This document shows positions 28,684 through 39,292 of a stretch of DNA of 64,000 nucleotides, piece by piece. The stretch spans positions 389,663 to 453,662 of the forward strand of contig NPFB01000028.1 in assembly GCA_014084085.1 (NCBI GenBank), written 5' to 3'. How positions within the stretch are numbered: the stretch's first letter is position 1; every line of letters begins with the position of its first letter. The stretch comes from Hondaea fermentalgiana. Its lineage: Eukaryota > Sar > Bigyra > Thraustochytrida > Thraustochytriidae. The position numbers and the translations under genes are program-made. The notes beneath the pieces are model-generated. The model did not search any database. It was not told where the DNA came from and was given only the letters and a program-made list of their open reading frames with translations.

Positions 28684-31600
28684 ATGGACCTGCGCGAAGA
28701 GTCGAGCGCTCGGCCTCGCGGCGGCGGGCTTGCGCAGCAGGACGGGCGACGGCAGCAGGGACCGGACGGGGGCGGGAAGATGGGCTCGCGGGCCTATCAG
28801 TACCAGAACCAGGACCCGGACCAGCAGTACGTGCAGCAGCAGCAGCAGCAGCAGCAGCAGGCCAAGTCGCGCGCCTCGGCGCCGGGCAAAAATGCGGCGC
28901 CAGGCAAAGGCCCAAAGCAAGTCAAGTTCGAGGTGGTGTACTGCTCAGGGGAAGATCCAGAGTTCCCTGCGTCGGAGCTTAACGTGCACTCGCCGCAGAC
29001 GCAAGGATGGCAATCACCGCCATTCTGCGCATACCCGCAAGAGATTGGCCTCGGCTTCTTGGTGGGCGAGGTCGACCTTGCCCAGCTGCAAATCCTTTCG
29101 CACCAATCGAAAATTGCAACCAAAATTGACGTCTACGTGGGGCGAGGGAACTCGTACGAGTCATGCAACTTTCGGCGACTTGGACATCTGAGCCTCGACA
29201 GCAATGAGCGCAGCAACTTTGCCGCCCGCGAGCTCAAATCCGTGTACATTGGTAAACAGGGGAGCTTCCTCAAACTTCTCATCCACAAGTGCCACCTGAA
29301 CAGCCTCAATATTTACAATCAGGTCGGTGTCATGGCCATCAACGTTCTCGGGCATGCCATCGCAAATGGAAATGGGCACCCAGGGCGCGACGGATACCTC
29401 GCAGCAGAGTCCAACCAGAGAATGAGTGAAGGCCGAGGGGGATCAGATCGGGCCTATCCGACTGCTGCCTCCAGACAAGTACCCCCGCTCCAGGATCTTG
29501 CAGTGGATATGCAATTTGATCCCGTGACCGCAAAGCTGCTCCGCGAAGTGCACGATGCAAAGGAACGCGCAGTCGAGGAAGAAGAGTACGAGCTTGCCAA
29601 ACAACTCAAAGAGGCTGAGGGCCGTCTTAAGCATGTCGGTGTAAAGCTTGCCCGTCTCGAGGCTGCCAAACGGGATGCCGTCGCATGTGAGGATTATGAC
29701 CAGGCTGCAGTTGTCAAACGAGACATGCAAGCGATTCGGGCAGACCTCGAGGCAGAAGTCTCTCCCCTCTTGTACCGTCGTCCCTCTGCGCGCCAGCCAG
29801 CTGGACCGCCTCAGCAGCGGCACTCTGGTTCGCATCAGTCTGCCGGCCCGCATTCTTTTGCTCAGCCCCAGCAGCCGCACGATAGTCACTTCAATGCAGG
29901 ATACGGTCCTTCTGGCGGACCCGCTCCCCCATACGGAGAGCCGCACGCCTCGCATTACAACAACAACGAAGCAATGCCCGAAGACGCGCACATGCACAAC
30001 AATGGTCTTGGTGGCGGACCTGCGGCAGATGGGCCCCAGACTCATCATGGTGGACATCAGCACACATTCTCGCCGCAAATGCCTGCGCAGCCTGGTCCTG
30101 TCGAGGACGAACGCCCGCTTCCCGTGCTTCAGCATCAAGAGCAGCAACGGCAGCATTCACCCTCGGGAGCGGCGAATGGCATGAACTCTGCACGATCTGC
30201 CGGCCGCCTTCCTGGCGACGAGCCGACAATGGGCGGCATGGGCGGCGCCAATGGGATGTACGAGGACGACGAGGCCGCTGGGCCGGCCACCGACCCAGCA
30301 GTCATCGCCGAGGCTCTGGACGGTGTCGCAGGCGCTGATGAGCTTCCCGAGGCCGAGCCGCTACCGAAAGGCCTGGGCAATGAGGTTCAGCCACTGATTG
30401 ATGCCTTTGGGGAGTATCTCGTTCGCTGTCTCTACAGTCGTCAGGTGCGTCTCCGTGCCGCGGCTATGAGCAAGCTGGAGATTGACCTCGAGCGAAAGTT
30501 TGACATGAGTGACGCTCGCATCTTTGGCGCGATCTGCACCGTCTGTCGTATGTCAGCCACCGACAAGATTGCCAATATTTACATGCAAGGCGTAAAGCTT
30601 CTCGAAACAGCGAGCACACGAGCGAATGACGCCGGCGGACTCAGACGTCATGATGTGCACCCGCTTGTGGAGCCGCTTATGCCACTCATCATTGACAAGC
30701 TAGGAAATAATGCAGCGCGCATTCGGGACGCAACAACACAGCTGCTCCAACACTTGGCACGTCTCAAGGTCGTCGGCGTACATACTGTAGCAGGCGCCGT
30801 GCTTAAACTATTGCGGCCTGGAAAGTCAATGCTATGGCGCCAGCTCTTGGGTCGCCTCAAGCTCCTCGCGGACCTCATTGCAGAGTTTGAGATGAAGGAT
30901 GCAAATGGTCTCAGTCTTGAGGCAGTCATGAGCCTTATTACCGCGTATAGTGGTCATGTTCACCCCAATGCAGAGGTGCGCGAATGTGCCAAAGAGGTTG
31001 TTCTCCAGGTTTATGCACAGGTTGGCGATGCGGTCATGCCGTATCTAAAAGACTTGCGTCCCAAACAAATGGAAGAGTACGAGGCTGGCTTTGATCAGAT
31101 TGATCGATCGCAGGGGCGATCGCCAGTCAAGCGAGCCGCTCGGGCAGACACAGAGAACAAGCCCACTGCGCGCTCAGCCCGTTCCACCCGTTCCCATGGG
31201 TCGCCAACGCCCGGCAAGGCCAAAAAGGGCGCGCATAGTTCAAAGTCTGGCGCAGCAGGCGGTGGCAATTCCCCCGGAGCAAGGACGGATCGAAGCCGCA
31301 GGGCGGGCTCCAACGAGCTTGACGAAGGCTCGCCACGCTCGCAAGAAGTTAATATCAACATCAATGTGTCTCATGGCAGACGTCACGAAAATGAAGAAGA
31401 ACTCCTGCCCGAACGCAACGGGTCTCATAAGAATGGAGGTCGTCATGCTGTTGAAGATGACGACGACGACGTCTCGTACGAGGAAGAGCCGTTTACTTGC
31501 CAATTTTGCGGCCGCCACGATCCCGAATTTACGGATGATGCGCTGGACATTCATTACTGGAAGGAGTGCCCCATGCTCACAAGTTGTCTTCAATGCGAGC

Positions 31601-31881
31601 AAGTCATTGAGGTGGCGATGCTCAATGATCACCTTTTGAACGAGTGCGAAATGAAACACAACCACGAACGATGCCCTCGCTGTGGTGAGGCGATTGCTGC
31701 GCAGTATTTTAACCAGCACGTAAAGCGTGCCTCTTGTCGCCCGTCGCAGTCTGTCTCCAAGGCAAATCGTTGCCCACTGTGTCACGAAGACGTCAAGCCT
31801 GGCGAGGACGGTTGGCGCGAGCACATTCTCATCGAGCCTGGCTGCAACAAGAACCCACGCACCGAGCATCTCCGTGGCTGA
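28684..31881 (+). CDS. CEP104: Centrosomal/ciliary tip protein CEP104 homologue
   Basis: CEP104 (FAP256) sits at the tips of cilia and centriole distal ends and binds tubulin through a TOG domain. From ATG 28684 the protein is 1065 residues. An N-terminal jelly-roll (about 80-225) carries CSGEDPEFPASELNVHSP, GWQSPPFCAYPQEIGLGF and KLLIHKCHLNSLNIYNQVG. A charged coiled coil follows (VHDAKERAVEEEEYELAKQ). Next come a Gln/His/Pro/Gly-rich linker, a TOG domain (about 560-790), a basic Ser-rich linker and a C-terminal zinc-finger array (about 945-1065) with repeated CxxC...H pairs. A polyglutamine run from a CAG repeat lies near the start (28834-28860). The start is uncertain: ATG 28381 and ATG 28780 are alternatives in the same frame. 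Confidence 0.9.
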   Translation: MDLREESSARPRGGGLAQQDGRRQQGPDGGGKMGSRAYQYQNQDPDQQYVQQQQQQQQQAKSRASAPGKNAAPGKGPKQVKFEVVYCSGEDPEFPASELNVHSPQTQGWQSPPFCAYPQEIGLGFLVGEVDLAQLQILSHQSKIATKIDVYVGRGNSYESCNFRRLGHLSLDSNERSNFAARELKSVYIGKQGSFLKLLIHKCHLNSLNIYNQVGVMAINVLGHAIANGNGHPGRDGYLAAESNQRMSEGRGGSDRAYPTAASRQVPPLQDLAVDMQFDPVTAKLLREVHDAKERAVEEEEYELAKQLKEAEGRLKHVGVKLARLEAAKRDAVACEDYDQAAVVKRDMQAIRADLEAEVSPLLYRRPSARQPAGPPQQRHSGSHQSAGPHSFAQPQQPHDSHFNAGYGPSGGPAPPYGEPHASHYNNNEAMPEDAHMHNNGLGGGPAADGPQTHHGGHQHTFSPQMPAQPGPVEDERPLPVLQHQEQQRQHSPSGAANGMNSARSAGRLPGDEPTMGGMGGANGMYEDDEAAGPATDPAVIAEALDGVAGADELPEAEPLPKGLGNEVQPLIDAFGEYLVRCLYSRQVRLRAAAMSKLEIDLERKFDMSDARIFGAICTVCRMSATDKIANIYMQGVKLLETASTRANDAGGLRRHDVHPLVEPLMPLIIDKLGNNAARIRDATTQLLQHLARLKVVGVHTVAGAVLKLLRPGKSMLWRQLLGRLKLLADLIAEFEMKDANGLSLEAVMSLITAYSGHVHPNAEVRECAKEVVLQVYAQVGDAVMPYLKDLRPKQMEEYEAGFDQIDRSQGRSPVKRAARADTENKPTARSARSTRSHGSPTPGKAKKGAHSSKSGAAGGGNSPGARTDRSRRAGSNELDEGSPRSQEVNININVSHGRRHENEEELLPERNGSHKNGGRHAVEDDDDDVSYEEEPFTCQFCGRHDPEFTDDALDIHYWKECPMLTSCLQCEQVIEVAMLNDHLLNECEMKHNHERCPRCGEAIAAQYFNQHVKRASCRPSQSVSKANRCPLCHEDVKPGEDGWREHILIEPGCNKNPRTEHLRG
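28834..28860 (+). repeat. CAG repeat encoding polyglutamine in CEP104
   Basis: About nine uninterrupted CAG codons lie in the CEP104 N-terminus, directly before the jelly-roll domain. Confidence 0.85.
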
Positions 31882-31966
31882 GCGTACACTACAAACCGTC
31901 CTTCACAAGAAGATTCATTTCTTATTGGGAAAATGGAAAACCTGGCTGGGCTTCTGTCGCACCCTC

Positions 31967-32006
<40 letters not shown>

Positions 32007-32267
32007 GCGGCAGTACGGCAGTACAAGTCCCGGCATAAGCAGGCTTTCAAGAAAAGGGTGGAGGGCTGGTGGGTAAAAAGTATGGTTAAGGAGAACCTTA
32101 GATCCATGACTGATAGACTTAGCAAAGGCAAGCAAAACCCCCATAAAGACGAACTTTCTTTTTCTCTCTGTACCTGTACTGGCTGAGCCTGGACATGTGT
32201 TTGCGAAAAGTAAAAGACATGCCTGACAAGAAATGAAACACCTCCTTCTTTTATTTATTTTCTAAGA
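31882..32267. repeat. Convergent intergenic region with (CT)n microsatellite
   Basis: This holds the 3' flanks of CEP104 and the beta-lactamase-like gene. A pure (TC)n run of more than 30 bases lies at about 31969-32001. No gene is seen. Confidence 0.7.
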
Positions 32268-33785
32268 TTACACAACCTGTGATTCGTTGTGCGGCGCACC
32301 AGCAGCGTCCAGGAGAGAGCGATAGAAGTCCACTTGTTCCCAAGAAACGACAAGGGGCTTGATCTGGCCAAGTCGCACGAGAATGACTCGAGACTTGGGT
32401 GCTACAACCACGGCCTGTTCCTCAAATCCGTGTGCGACGAATGTCCCGCGCGGAAACGCCTCGTGGTACCAGTCCTTTCGCGGATTGACGCGACTCGAAA
32501 AGCGCTCGTCGCACGTTGCGAGGTCGCTTTCACTCTCGTCAGGTCCCAGGGCAGGACCGAGATTTCCCCAAAAGTGAGCGCCATGAACTCCCCTTGACGT
32601 CGGCGTTGGCGACGTGGAAAAACGCATCCAATTCTCCGGCAAAAGGCGCGTGTTGTTCCAAACACCGTCCTGAAGCAGAAATGTGCCAAACCTCGCCCAG
32701 TCTCGAGCCGTGGCCCATCCAAACGAAGAACCGATGAAAGTTCCGCTTGGATCGGTTTCCATGACGGCGCTATGCATGCCAAGTTTTTCGAAAAGGGCTT
32801 CCGTGGGGAATCGCAAGTACTCTTTGTGCGTTGCAAAGGTTCCTTGAAGGAACTTTGAAGCCACGTTGGAGGCGTGACTAGAATATCGAAAGCACTTGCT
32901 CGCGTTTTGCGGGGCGCGAAAGCCAAGATGCGCTTGCACAAGTGAGCTATCCGTAAATAACATTTTCGTCGTGTCTGCCATTGGTGTGTAGTACTCGTCA
33001 AGATCGAGACCATCGATCATGCGCAGCACTTCCTCGAGACGAAGCTTTCCGCGATCGTCGTGCGCGTACTCTGGCATGTACGTCCCCAGCTGGGCGTCGA
33101 GACCCTGAGGAATTCCGCCTTCGTGGACACGACGGCCGAGGAGGATGTTGAGCCAGCTCTTGGTCATCGACCAGCCGAGGAGCCGCGTCGTAGCGTTGCA
33201 CCCGTCTCCATACCTTTCGTAGATAATTTGACCGTCTTTAATGACAAGCAGTGCACGTGTATGAAGACGGGCGTCGTCAACGTGCGTGTCTGCTATTCTA
33301 CGCAGGCGCTCAATATCAATATTTGCTTGGGCCTTTGCAACTGCCTTGTGATCGAGGCTGTCACCAAGAGGGAACGCGTCAGAGCGTTGGGAAGTCGTCT
33401 GGGCAGCAGGGAACCCCTTCGAGAGTGCCGCAGCGCCATCAGGTCGGGCGTCAGCATGCTCGAGTGCGCACCCAAGACGCGGCGATTTCCAGCATGCCCG
33501 TTTCTCGAGTCCCGGGAAAAATCGTGAAGTCGCCACGACGCATTTCGATTCTGGCTCAACATCGAGGCGCGAGAAAAGTCGAATTGGCGGGAATACAAAC
33601 TCGGCTTCGAGCGCGCTCGTCAGACTCCTCCCTGCGACGAAGACCACTGAGCAGCCGATCTTGGCGCCATAGCCATTGCTCATTTGCAGGCCTTGCTTGA
33701 CCTCTTCTTCGAAGTGGACCACGAACACGCCGAGCGCCACAGCCAGCACCACCACCAGCAAGGTTGTCCAAGCAAGGCAGCCCAT
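32268..33785 (-). CDS. Membrane-anchored beta-lactamase-fold serine hydrolase
   Basis: The 505-residue protein has an N-terminal hydrophobic helix (TLLVVVLAVALGVFVVHF, about residues 8-25), so it is a type II membrane or secreted protein. A class C beta-lactamase/DD-peptidase-like domain follows. The catalytic SxxK is SMTK in LLGWSMTKSW (about residue 207), and the YxN-like motif is YSS in CFRYSSHASN (about residue 300). FGWATARDWARFGTFLLQDG is a further family signature. Eukaryotic relatives such as LACTB and bacterial 6-aminohexanoate hydrolase-like enzymes are esterases, amidases or structural proteins. This is unlikely to be antibiotic resistance; the substrate is unknown. The intronless gene starts at ATG 33785. 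Confidence 0.82.
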   Translation of the reverse strand: MGCLAWTTLLVVVLAVALGVFVVHFEEEVKQGLQMSNGYGAKIGCSVVFVAGRSLTSALEAEFVFPPIRLFSRLDVEPESKCVVATSRFFPGLEKRACWKSPRLGCALEHADARPDGAAALSKGFPAAQTTSQRSDAFPLGDSLDHKAVAKAQANIDIERLRRIADTHVDDARLHTRALLVIKDGQIIYERYGDGCNATTRLLGWSMTKSWLNILLGRRVHEGGIPQGLDAQLGTYMPEYAHDDRGKLRLEEVLRMIDGLDLDEYYTPMADTTKMLFTDSSLVQAHLGFRAPQNASKCFRYSSHASNVASKFLQGTFATHKEYLRFPTEALFEKLGMHSAVMETDPSGTFIGSSFGWATARDWARFGTFLLQDGVWNNTRLLPENWMRFSTSPTPTSRGVHGAHFWGNLGPALGPDESESDLATCDERFSSRVNPRKDWYHEAFPRGTFVAHGFEEQAVVVAPKSRVILVRLGQIKPLVVSWEQVDFYRSLLDAAGAPHNESQVV

Positions 33786-34378
33786 CGTCTTGCTCTATTC
33801 GCGTCGCCGCCGCTTCGTTTGCAATGTCGATCGATCTATACCTACCTGCTCTTCTTTTCCGGCCGTCCCCCAAAATCCTCGACTGCGCAACCCTTTTTTG
33901 ATTTTCTATGTATCCGTTGGAAAGCATAAAGCACTGTGGCACTGGCACCATGCCTGGCGGTCACGGTCCCGTGACTTGGACCGTGATCGTGACTGTCACT
34001 CGTCCGTAGCCTCGCCACATCTAGAGCCGGACTTCGAGTCTTTCTCCGCGTCTATACAGGAGTACAGGAGTATGCATACCTTGGTATGGGGATAATTTTC
34101 AGAGCAATGTGATGCGATGCGATGCGCCCATGAGAGAAAGGCGAATCGTCGCCCACTCTATTGCCCCTCGGCATCGTTCGACCCAAGAGAGAAAAAAAAA
34201 AAGAAAAGGAGGTGTGCGCTAGAACGCACGCATCCTGGAGACGTTGAGAAGCAGGACGTTTGACGGTCAAAAAGAGTCTCAATTTGCCTTTGGGCGCTGT
34301 CTTGACTTGGCGGGCAGAGACAAACGTCGAATATAAAGCACGCGAGCCGGTTGGGCCGGGCCCGCCGTGCAAGGAGCG
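33786..34378. promoter_or_regulatory. Divergent intergenic region with possible TATA box for the formin gene
   Basis: The spacer lies between head-to-head genes. ATATAAAG at 34331-34338 lies about 45 bases before the formin ATG, close enough to act as a TATA element with a very short leader. A poly-A tract lies at about 34190-34208. The promoter role is inferred from position. Confidence 0.35.
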
Positions 34379-37300
34379 ATGGCGTCCATGCAGCCGGCGT
34401 CAGAGATGCGACAAGGGCCATCATCCTCGAGCAGCGTGATGCCGCTCGAAGTAGTGATCGCACCATCGACGTCCGAAGGCGCACTGGGCCCGCCAGCCAC
34501 TAATAGTGTGCTTGCCAATCCACATGCAGGGGATGAACGCGACGGACTACTCGAGTCTCAAGGGCCCGGATTACACCGTGCCAAAAGAATCCATCCGACA
34601 CCACTCGAGCCCGCACGCAGAGACTGGTTAGGTCCAGCAAGGACGCAAGTATGTGTGCCTTTTGCACCTCCTTCCGGAGGGAATCAGAATGAAGCCACCG
34701 GTCCAGCAGAGCTAGAATCATCTCAAGGCTCTCAATTCATCCACACTGATCCGAATCACTCTCGCATTCTCCAAGAAAGTGTTCTCCAAGAGCCTAGTCT
34801 CACCGAGCCCGCGATGCATCCAGATCCAGGGCCGGCAATCGATATTCATGTTGAGAACGAAACACAACATCTTGATTCAGTCCCTGTGCCAATGATGAAT
34901 CCTGCGCCTGCACCAGCTCCGCATATGGCTCCTCCGGCTTTGGTTTCTCCTCGCCAGCCAATGGTAATGTATAACGAGCCTCAACCCGATCTCGTGCTTT
35001 CCAAACCTGCGCCCAAGCTCAAGCCCACGGTGAAAGACGAGGATCTTTCTCCCGCGGAGCTTCTCATGCGAGGTGGATCCCTCTGGAAGATTGCCTGTAA
35101 CCCCACTGTCCACACGGGCATCGCGAAACGAAAATGGTTCAAAATTGTTATCCCTCGGGGTGCAGGGCCAGATGAGGCCTTGCTCGAGTGGCACGATCCC
35201 GAGCGCGCTCACAAGAGACCTCGATCAATACCCATGAACCGCGTTGTCAAGGTACTTACCGGCCATCAGACGAAACCCTTTTTCGCCATGCAAGCTTGCG
35301 ACCTGCCTCCAGCGAGACTCTCGTTCTCGCTTTTACTCCCTGAACGCTCACTTGACCTGGCTGCACTTCGCGAAGATGATCTGAAAATATGGCTCGAAGG
35401 TTTGTGCTATTATGCATGCAATGCAAGTGTCAAGCAAATCTGGACTGCAGATCGTCACGTTGATTCAGGATCGATTCCTTTTGGTGCAGACGGAAGGTCA
35501 GAGCACAAAATAGAGACGGTTTCGGAAGAGCTCCTTTTTGACCTTTTCGACGCTGCGTACGAAAATCAAGTCATCGCCTTTGAGCAAATTTTGGGCGGCA
35601 ACAACCTCAACGTTGACACCCTCGAGCCAGGTGTGGCATATGGCGATTCCTGCCTCGTGATTGCATCACAGCGCGGCTACACGAAAATCGCCGAGATTTG
35701 TTTGCGGTACGGGGCTGCAAATGACCCCCATCCTGACTACGGCCAGACCGCGCTGCAAGCTGCAGTAAGCCATGGCCAGATGGTGTGCGCTAAGCTGCTC
35801 CTGGAGACTGCAGCGCCGAGCAAGATGGATACCGTGATCGTCAATGAGACAGACCAAAAAGGCAGCGCGCCCATTCATCTCGCATGCCATCTCAAGGACC
35901 GGAACCTGATCCAACTCTTGCTCAAGCATGGCGCTGATATGACAATCGTGGATAAAAAGGGCCGCACCGTCTTGCATTGTGCGATTCTCACACGCACCGC
36001 CGCCCAAAAGGGTCGCGCGCAGGAAACGGTCCAATGCCTGCGCATGCTGCTGGACCAAGGCGCAGATGAGTTTGTCAATGTACAGGACGATGCTGGCAAT
36101 ACTGCGCTGCACTTTGCCGTGCAGACAGGAAACGCTGAGATCGTCCGTGTGCTGCTCGAGTCAGCGGGCAACCCTCTCATCACGAATGCAGACGGTTTCC
36201 AGCCTTATCACGTCGCCATATCTCGAAATGCTACCGCTTGCCTCACGCTTCTTCGCGAGTACGAGTCGTGGTTCTCTGCGCACGAAGCAGCAACAGCGTC
36301 AAGACGTGCAGCTACCTCGAAAATGGAAGTATACTCGTCGACATGTGCTCAGTTGCAGACAATGCATGAGCAAGAGCACGGAGCGCCGCAACATAGTCAC
36401 CAAAGGCAGCGATGGCAAGAACATTATACCGATGACGGCTACCCGTACTACGTGAACGAATGGACGGGAGAGTCACAGTGGGAAGATCCCCAGGTTGCGG
36501 ATGCCTCGTGTTTGGTCCAACGTGCCACACCTTTCGAAGTTGGAGCCGCGCACTACCTAGAGTCTGCGGATCTTGCCGCGGCGGCGGCTCGTCATCACGA
36601 ATCTTCTTCGGGACAATTGGCTTTGAGGGAAGCGATTCATCATGTGGCCTCACTTGACGATACGCAGCAGCGAGGTCAGCTCCACGCGTATCATCAACAG
36701 GTCAATGAAGCCGGATACGAGCACGTGCAGCAGCCTCAGCAACAGCAACAGGGGTCACGAGGTGTTGGCGAGAGACTTCGCCACGAACTTTACAGAGCAC
36801 GCAAAGCGCAGCGCGGTGGATCTCTCGCAGCAGGGCAAGCGGGAGCGTCGTCTTTGTTCACTCATCATTCGGATGAGGTTGTCCAATCAAGATCACTTTG
36901 TACTTCCAAAAGTCGGCGACGCCGATCGAAAAGACGCGGTGGAGATGATGACGTGGATGGCAGTGAGACATCCGAGAGCGACGGAGAGGATACAAATAGC
37001 GATGACGACGAGAGCACTGAGGGCGATACTGTCACGGAACGGCTCCGCAGAAAAAAGCGTCACGGGCATCATCGAAAGGAGCGCCAACGTACGAGCACCC
37101 ATCGCACAAATTCCCGACAGAGACGCAGTACTTTTTCTGACGACGAGAGCGACCAGGCTAGTGGGGATGACAGCTCTGCTCAGTCTGGAAAAGCTACTGC
37201 ATCGGGAGGAAACACGGCATTGCGCCGATCATCCAAAGAAGGCAAGGACATAGCTGCCCCCCGCGCCACTGCTGATTTTGAGAATGACACAAGTTTTGAT

Positions 37301-39292
37301 AAGACACCTTCACGTGAAGAAGTGATCTCTTCGCACGAAGAGAAGTCCTCATTTCAAGAATATACTGAGGAGAAAGACGAGGTCATTGGTGCGCGTGTGG
37401 ACCAAGCAAACGCTGCAACGACGTCCAGTCCGCTCGAAAGATCTCGAGCACATGATGGAAATGAGAAAGCGGAAAGCAAGCAAGAGACAGCTGTGACAGG
37501 AACGTCGGCTTTGCTTGAAGAGGTAAAAAAGGCCGGCATCGCACGCTCGAATAAAAAGTCGGAACTAAAAACGCCTCTTAATGACGCCTCCAGGTCTCTC
37601 GAGGAGTCCAAAGCAGGTGATGCTACTTCCACTGTGAAAGACTTTTCTAAATATGTGCAAATGCGAAAGTTCGGCATTGCTGAGGCTGCTGTTCGACAGA
37701 AGATGCTAATGGATGGTATTACTGACGAAGCTGCCATCGCCAAGGTGCTGGCGACTCCAGCACAGCTGACTACGGGTACAGAGCCAGAGACCAAAAAAGC
37801 TGCGCTGACCAAAGCGTTATCTGAACGAGGCGTCGGCCGCAAGATGAATGACGAGGGCGGGAAGGAGGAAGTCGTCGCACACAATGGGCCGTCCGCAGAG
37901 GAGGCCATGGAAAAGCTCGAGGCAATGGAGTGTTTTGGAAAGTACAAAAAAATGAAAAAGATGGGAATTCCGCCACCCGCTATCAAGCAAAAGATGATGA
38001 AGGATGGTTTGAGCAATGATATTGTGACGCTGTTCGAAATCGCTTTCAAGATTGCGGCCCCACCGGCCCTACCTTCCGGCAAGCGGCCAACGAATCGTCG
38101 CAGTCGATCGGTGCTCAAGCTGCATTGGAACACGCTGCAAGTTGATTCGGTGGAGAATACTGTGTGGGCGACCAAAGCTTCGACAGCAGCGCTACCGGAC
38201 GAAGACCTGAAAGATCTTGAGGAGCTCTTTGCCGCGAAAAAGGCAACGAAAAAGGTATTGACGTCGTCAACGCGCCTTATTGAAAAATCAAAGCGACGCA
38301 GCACTGTTTCATCAAAGCGAGAGAATAATGTTGGAATTGGTCTTGCCCAGTTCCGCAAGGCCTTTGCCTCGATGGACGAAATTGGGCTGGCGATCGACGC
38401 TGCCGATGCGGAGCGACTTGGCGGCGCTCGTGCGCAGCTTCTTCTCGATCTCCTTCCAGACGCCGAGGAAACGCGAGAATTGGAACGAGCTTTGTCGCGA
38501 ATGTCGGAAGCAAGCTTTCTCGAGGAGGCGACGCCCGTGGAGCGTTTCTTCGTCTCCATTCTCAAGATTTCGCAGGTGAAGCGCAAGGTTCAAGGAATTG
38601 TCTTTGAACAGCAATTTGGCGACCTCCAAAAGGAACTCGAGACGCGGCTTGGCACAATGTTGCGCGGATGTGAGGAGATTCAATCCAGCAAACGGCTTCA
38701 GCAAGTCTTCAAGATGATTCTAGATATTGGCAACTACATGAACGAGGGCGACGAGGCGGGCTTTACGCTTGATTCACTGCTCAAGCTTGGCGAGACACGT
38801 GCTGCCGACCGCAAAACGACAGTGATTGACTACCTGTGCAAAGTTGCGCACCGCAAGGGCGGAGACGAACTATTACACGTCGATGATGAGCTCAAGTCAA
38901 TCGAAGCTGCAAGCAAGCTCCTCCCTAGCGATTTGCTGCAGCGCGCTAAGAAGCTTGCCTCTGAGTTGGACAATGCAGAACGTCTTATTGCCTCGGAAGA
39001 AGAAAATGATGCAGCGTCAGTATACGCAGGAGCAATGAAACCCCGTCTTGCGCTCATTAGACCGCAGGTGACTGCACTTGTGACTCGTGCCGAGTCAATG
39101 ATTGCAGCAACGCGCGATGCAGTCAGCTACTTTGGAGAGAATCCCGATGCATGCACGCCGCAGCATATGCTGAAAGTGTTGCACAAATTTCTGCTGCTCT
39201 TTCGTGACTCTCGTCGCAAATTCTTGCACAAGCTCAAGCTTGAGCGCAGACGTCAAGACAAGCTCGATGCCCAGGCAGCGCAGTCGCGCTAA
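34379..39292 (+). CDS. Multidomain formin: PH, ankyrin, WW, two CCDC53-like motifs, FH2
   Basis: This 1637-residue intronless protein should nucleate and elongate actin through its C-terminal FH2 domain (about residues 1240-1630), with LKLHWNTL, VERFFVSILKISQVKRKV, VFKMILDIGNYMNEG and ATRDAVSYFGENPD. Upstream are a low-complexity Pro/Ser N-terminus, a PH domain (about 225-350), ankyrin repeats (about 390-630), a WW domain (about 676-704, WQEHYTDDGYPYYVNEWTG) and a long charged Ser/Lys/Glu region. Two related 27-residue helical motifs lie at about 1088-1114 (KYVQMRKFGIAEAAVRQKM) and 1185-1210 (KYKKMKKMGIPPPAIKQKM); both resemble the motif of WASH-complex subunit CCDC53. No poly-proline FH1 precedes FH2. 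ATG 34379 is the first true start; the codon before it in frame is GTG. Confidence 0.9.
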   Translation: MASMQPASEMRQGPSSSSSVMPLEVVIAPSTSEGALGPPATNSVLANPHAGDERDGLLESQGPGLHRAKRIHPTPLEPARRDWLGPARTQVCVPFAPPSGGNQNEATGPAELESSQGSQFIHTDPNHSRILQESVLQEPSLTEPAMHPDPGPAIDIHVENETQHLDSVPVPMMNPAPAPAPHMAPPALVSPRQPMVMYNEPQPDLVLSKPAPKLKPTVKDEDLSPAELLMRGGSLWKIACNPTVHTGIAKRKWFKIVIPRGAGPDEALLEWHDPERAHKRPRSIPMNRVVKVLTGHQTKPFFAMQACDLPPARLSFSLLLPERSLDLAALREDDLKIWLEGLCYYACNASVKQIWTADRHVDSGSIPFGADGRSEHKIETVSEELLFDLFDAAYENQVIAFEQILGGNNLNVDTLEPGVAYGDSCLVIASQRGYTKIAEICLRYGAANDPHPDYGQTALQAAVSHGQMVCAKLLLETAAPSKMDTVIVNETDQKGSAPIHLACHLKDRNLIQLLLKHGADMTIVDKKGRTVLHCAILTRTAAQKGRAQETVQCLRMLLDQGADEFVNVQDDAGNTALHFAVQTGNAEIVRVLLESAGNPLITNADGFQPYHVAISRNATACLTLLREYESWFSAHEAATASRRAATSKMEVYSSTCAQLQTMHEQEHGAPQHSHQRQRWQEHYTDDGYPYYVNEWTGESQWEDPQVADASCLVQRATPFEVGAAHYLESADLAAAAARHHESSSGQLALREAIHHVASLDDTQQRGQLHAYHQQVNEAGYEHVQQPQQQQQGSRGVGERLRHELYRARKAQRGGSLAAGQAGASSLFTHHSDEVVQSRSLCTSKSRRRRSKRRGGDDDVDGSETSESDGEDTNSDDDESTEGDTVTERLRRKKRHGHHRKERQRTSTHRTNSRQRRSTFSDDESDQASGDDSSAQSGKATASGGNTALRRSSKEGKDIAAPRATADFENDTSFDKTPSREEVISSHEEKSSFQEYTEEKDEVIGARVDQANAATTSSPLERSRAHDGNEKAESKQETAVTGTSALLEEVKKAGIARSNKKSELKTPLNDASRSLEESKAGDATSTVKDFSKYVQMRKFGIAEAAVRQKMLMDGITDEAAIAKVLATPAQLTTGTEPETKKAALTKALSERGVGRKMNDEGGKEEVVAHNGPSAEEAMEKLEAMECFGKYKKMKKMGIPPPAIKQKMMKDGLSNDIVTLFEIAFKIAAPPALPSGKRPTNRRSRSVLKLHWNTLQVDSVENTVWATKASTAALPDEDLKDLEELFAAKKATKKVLTSSTRLIEKSKRRSTVSSKRENNVGIGLAQFRKAFASMDEIGLAIDAADAERLGGARAQLLLDLLPDAEETRELERALSRMSEASFLEEATPVERFFVSILKISQVKRKVQGIVFEQQFGDLQKELETRLGTMLRGCEEIQSSKRLQQVFKMILDIGNYMNEGDEAGFTLDSLLKLGETRAADRKTTVIDYLCKVAHRKGGDELLHVDDELKSIEAASKLLPSDLLQRAKKLASELDNAERLIASEEENDAASVYAGAMKPRLALIRPQVTALVTRAESMIAATRDAVSYFGENPDACTPQHMLKVLHKFLLLFRDSRRKFLHKLKLERRRQDKLDAQAAQSR

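Noticed and set aside
32268..33785. Antibiotic-resistance beta-lactamase
   Set aside because: The fold is shared, but the N-terminal anchor, eukaryotic context and wide family functions point to another hydrolase.
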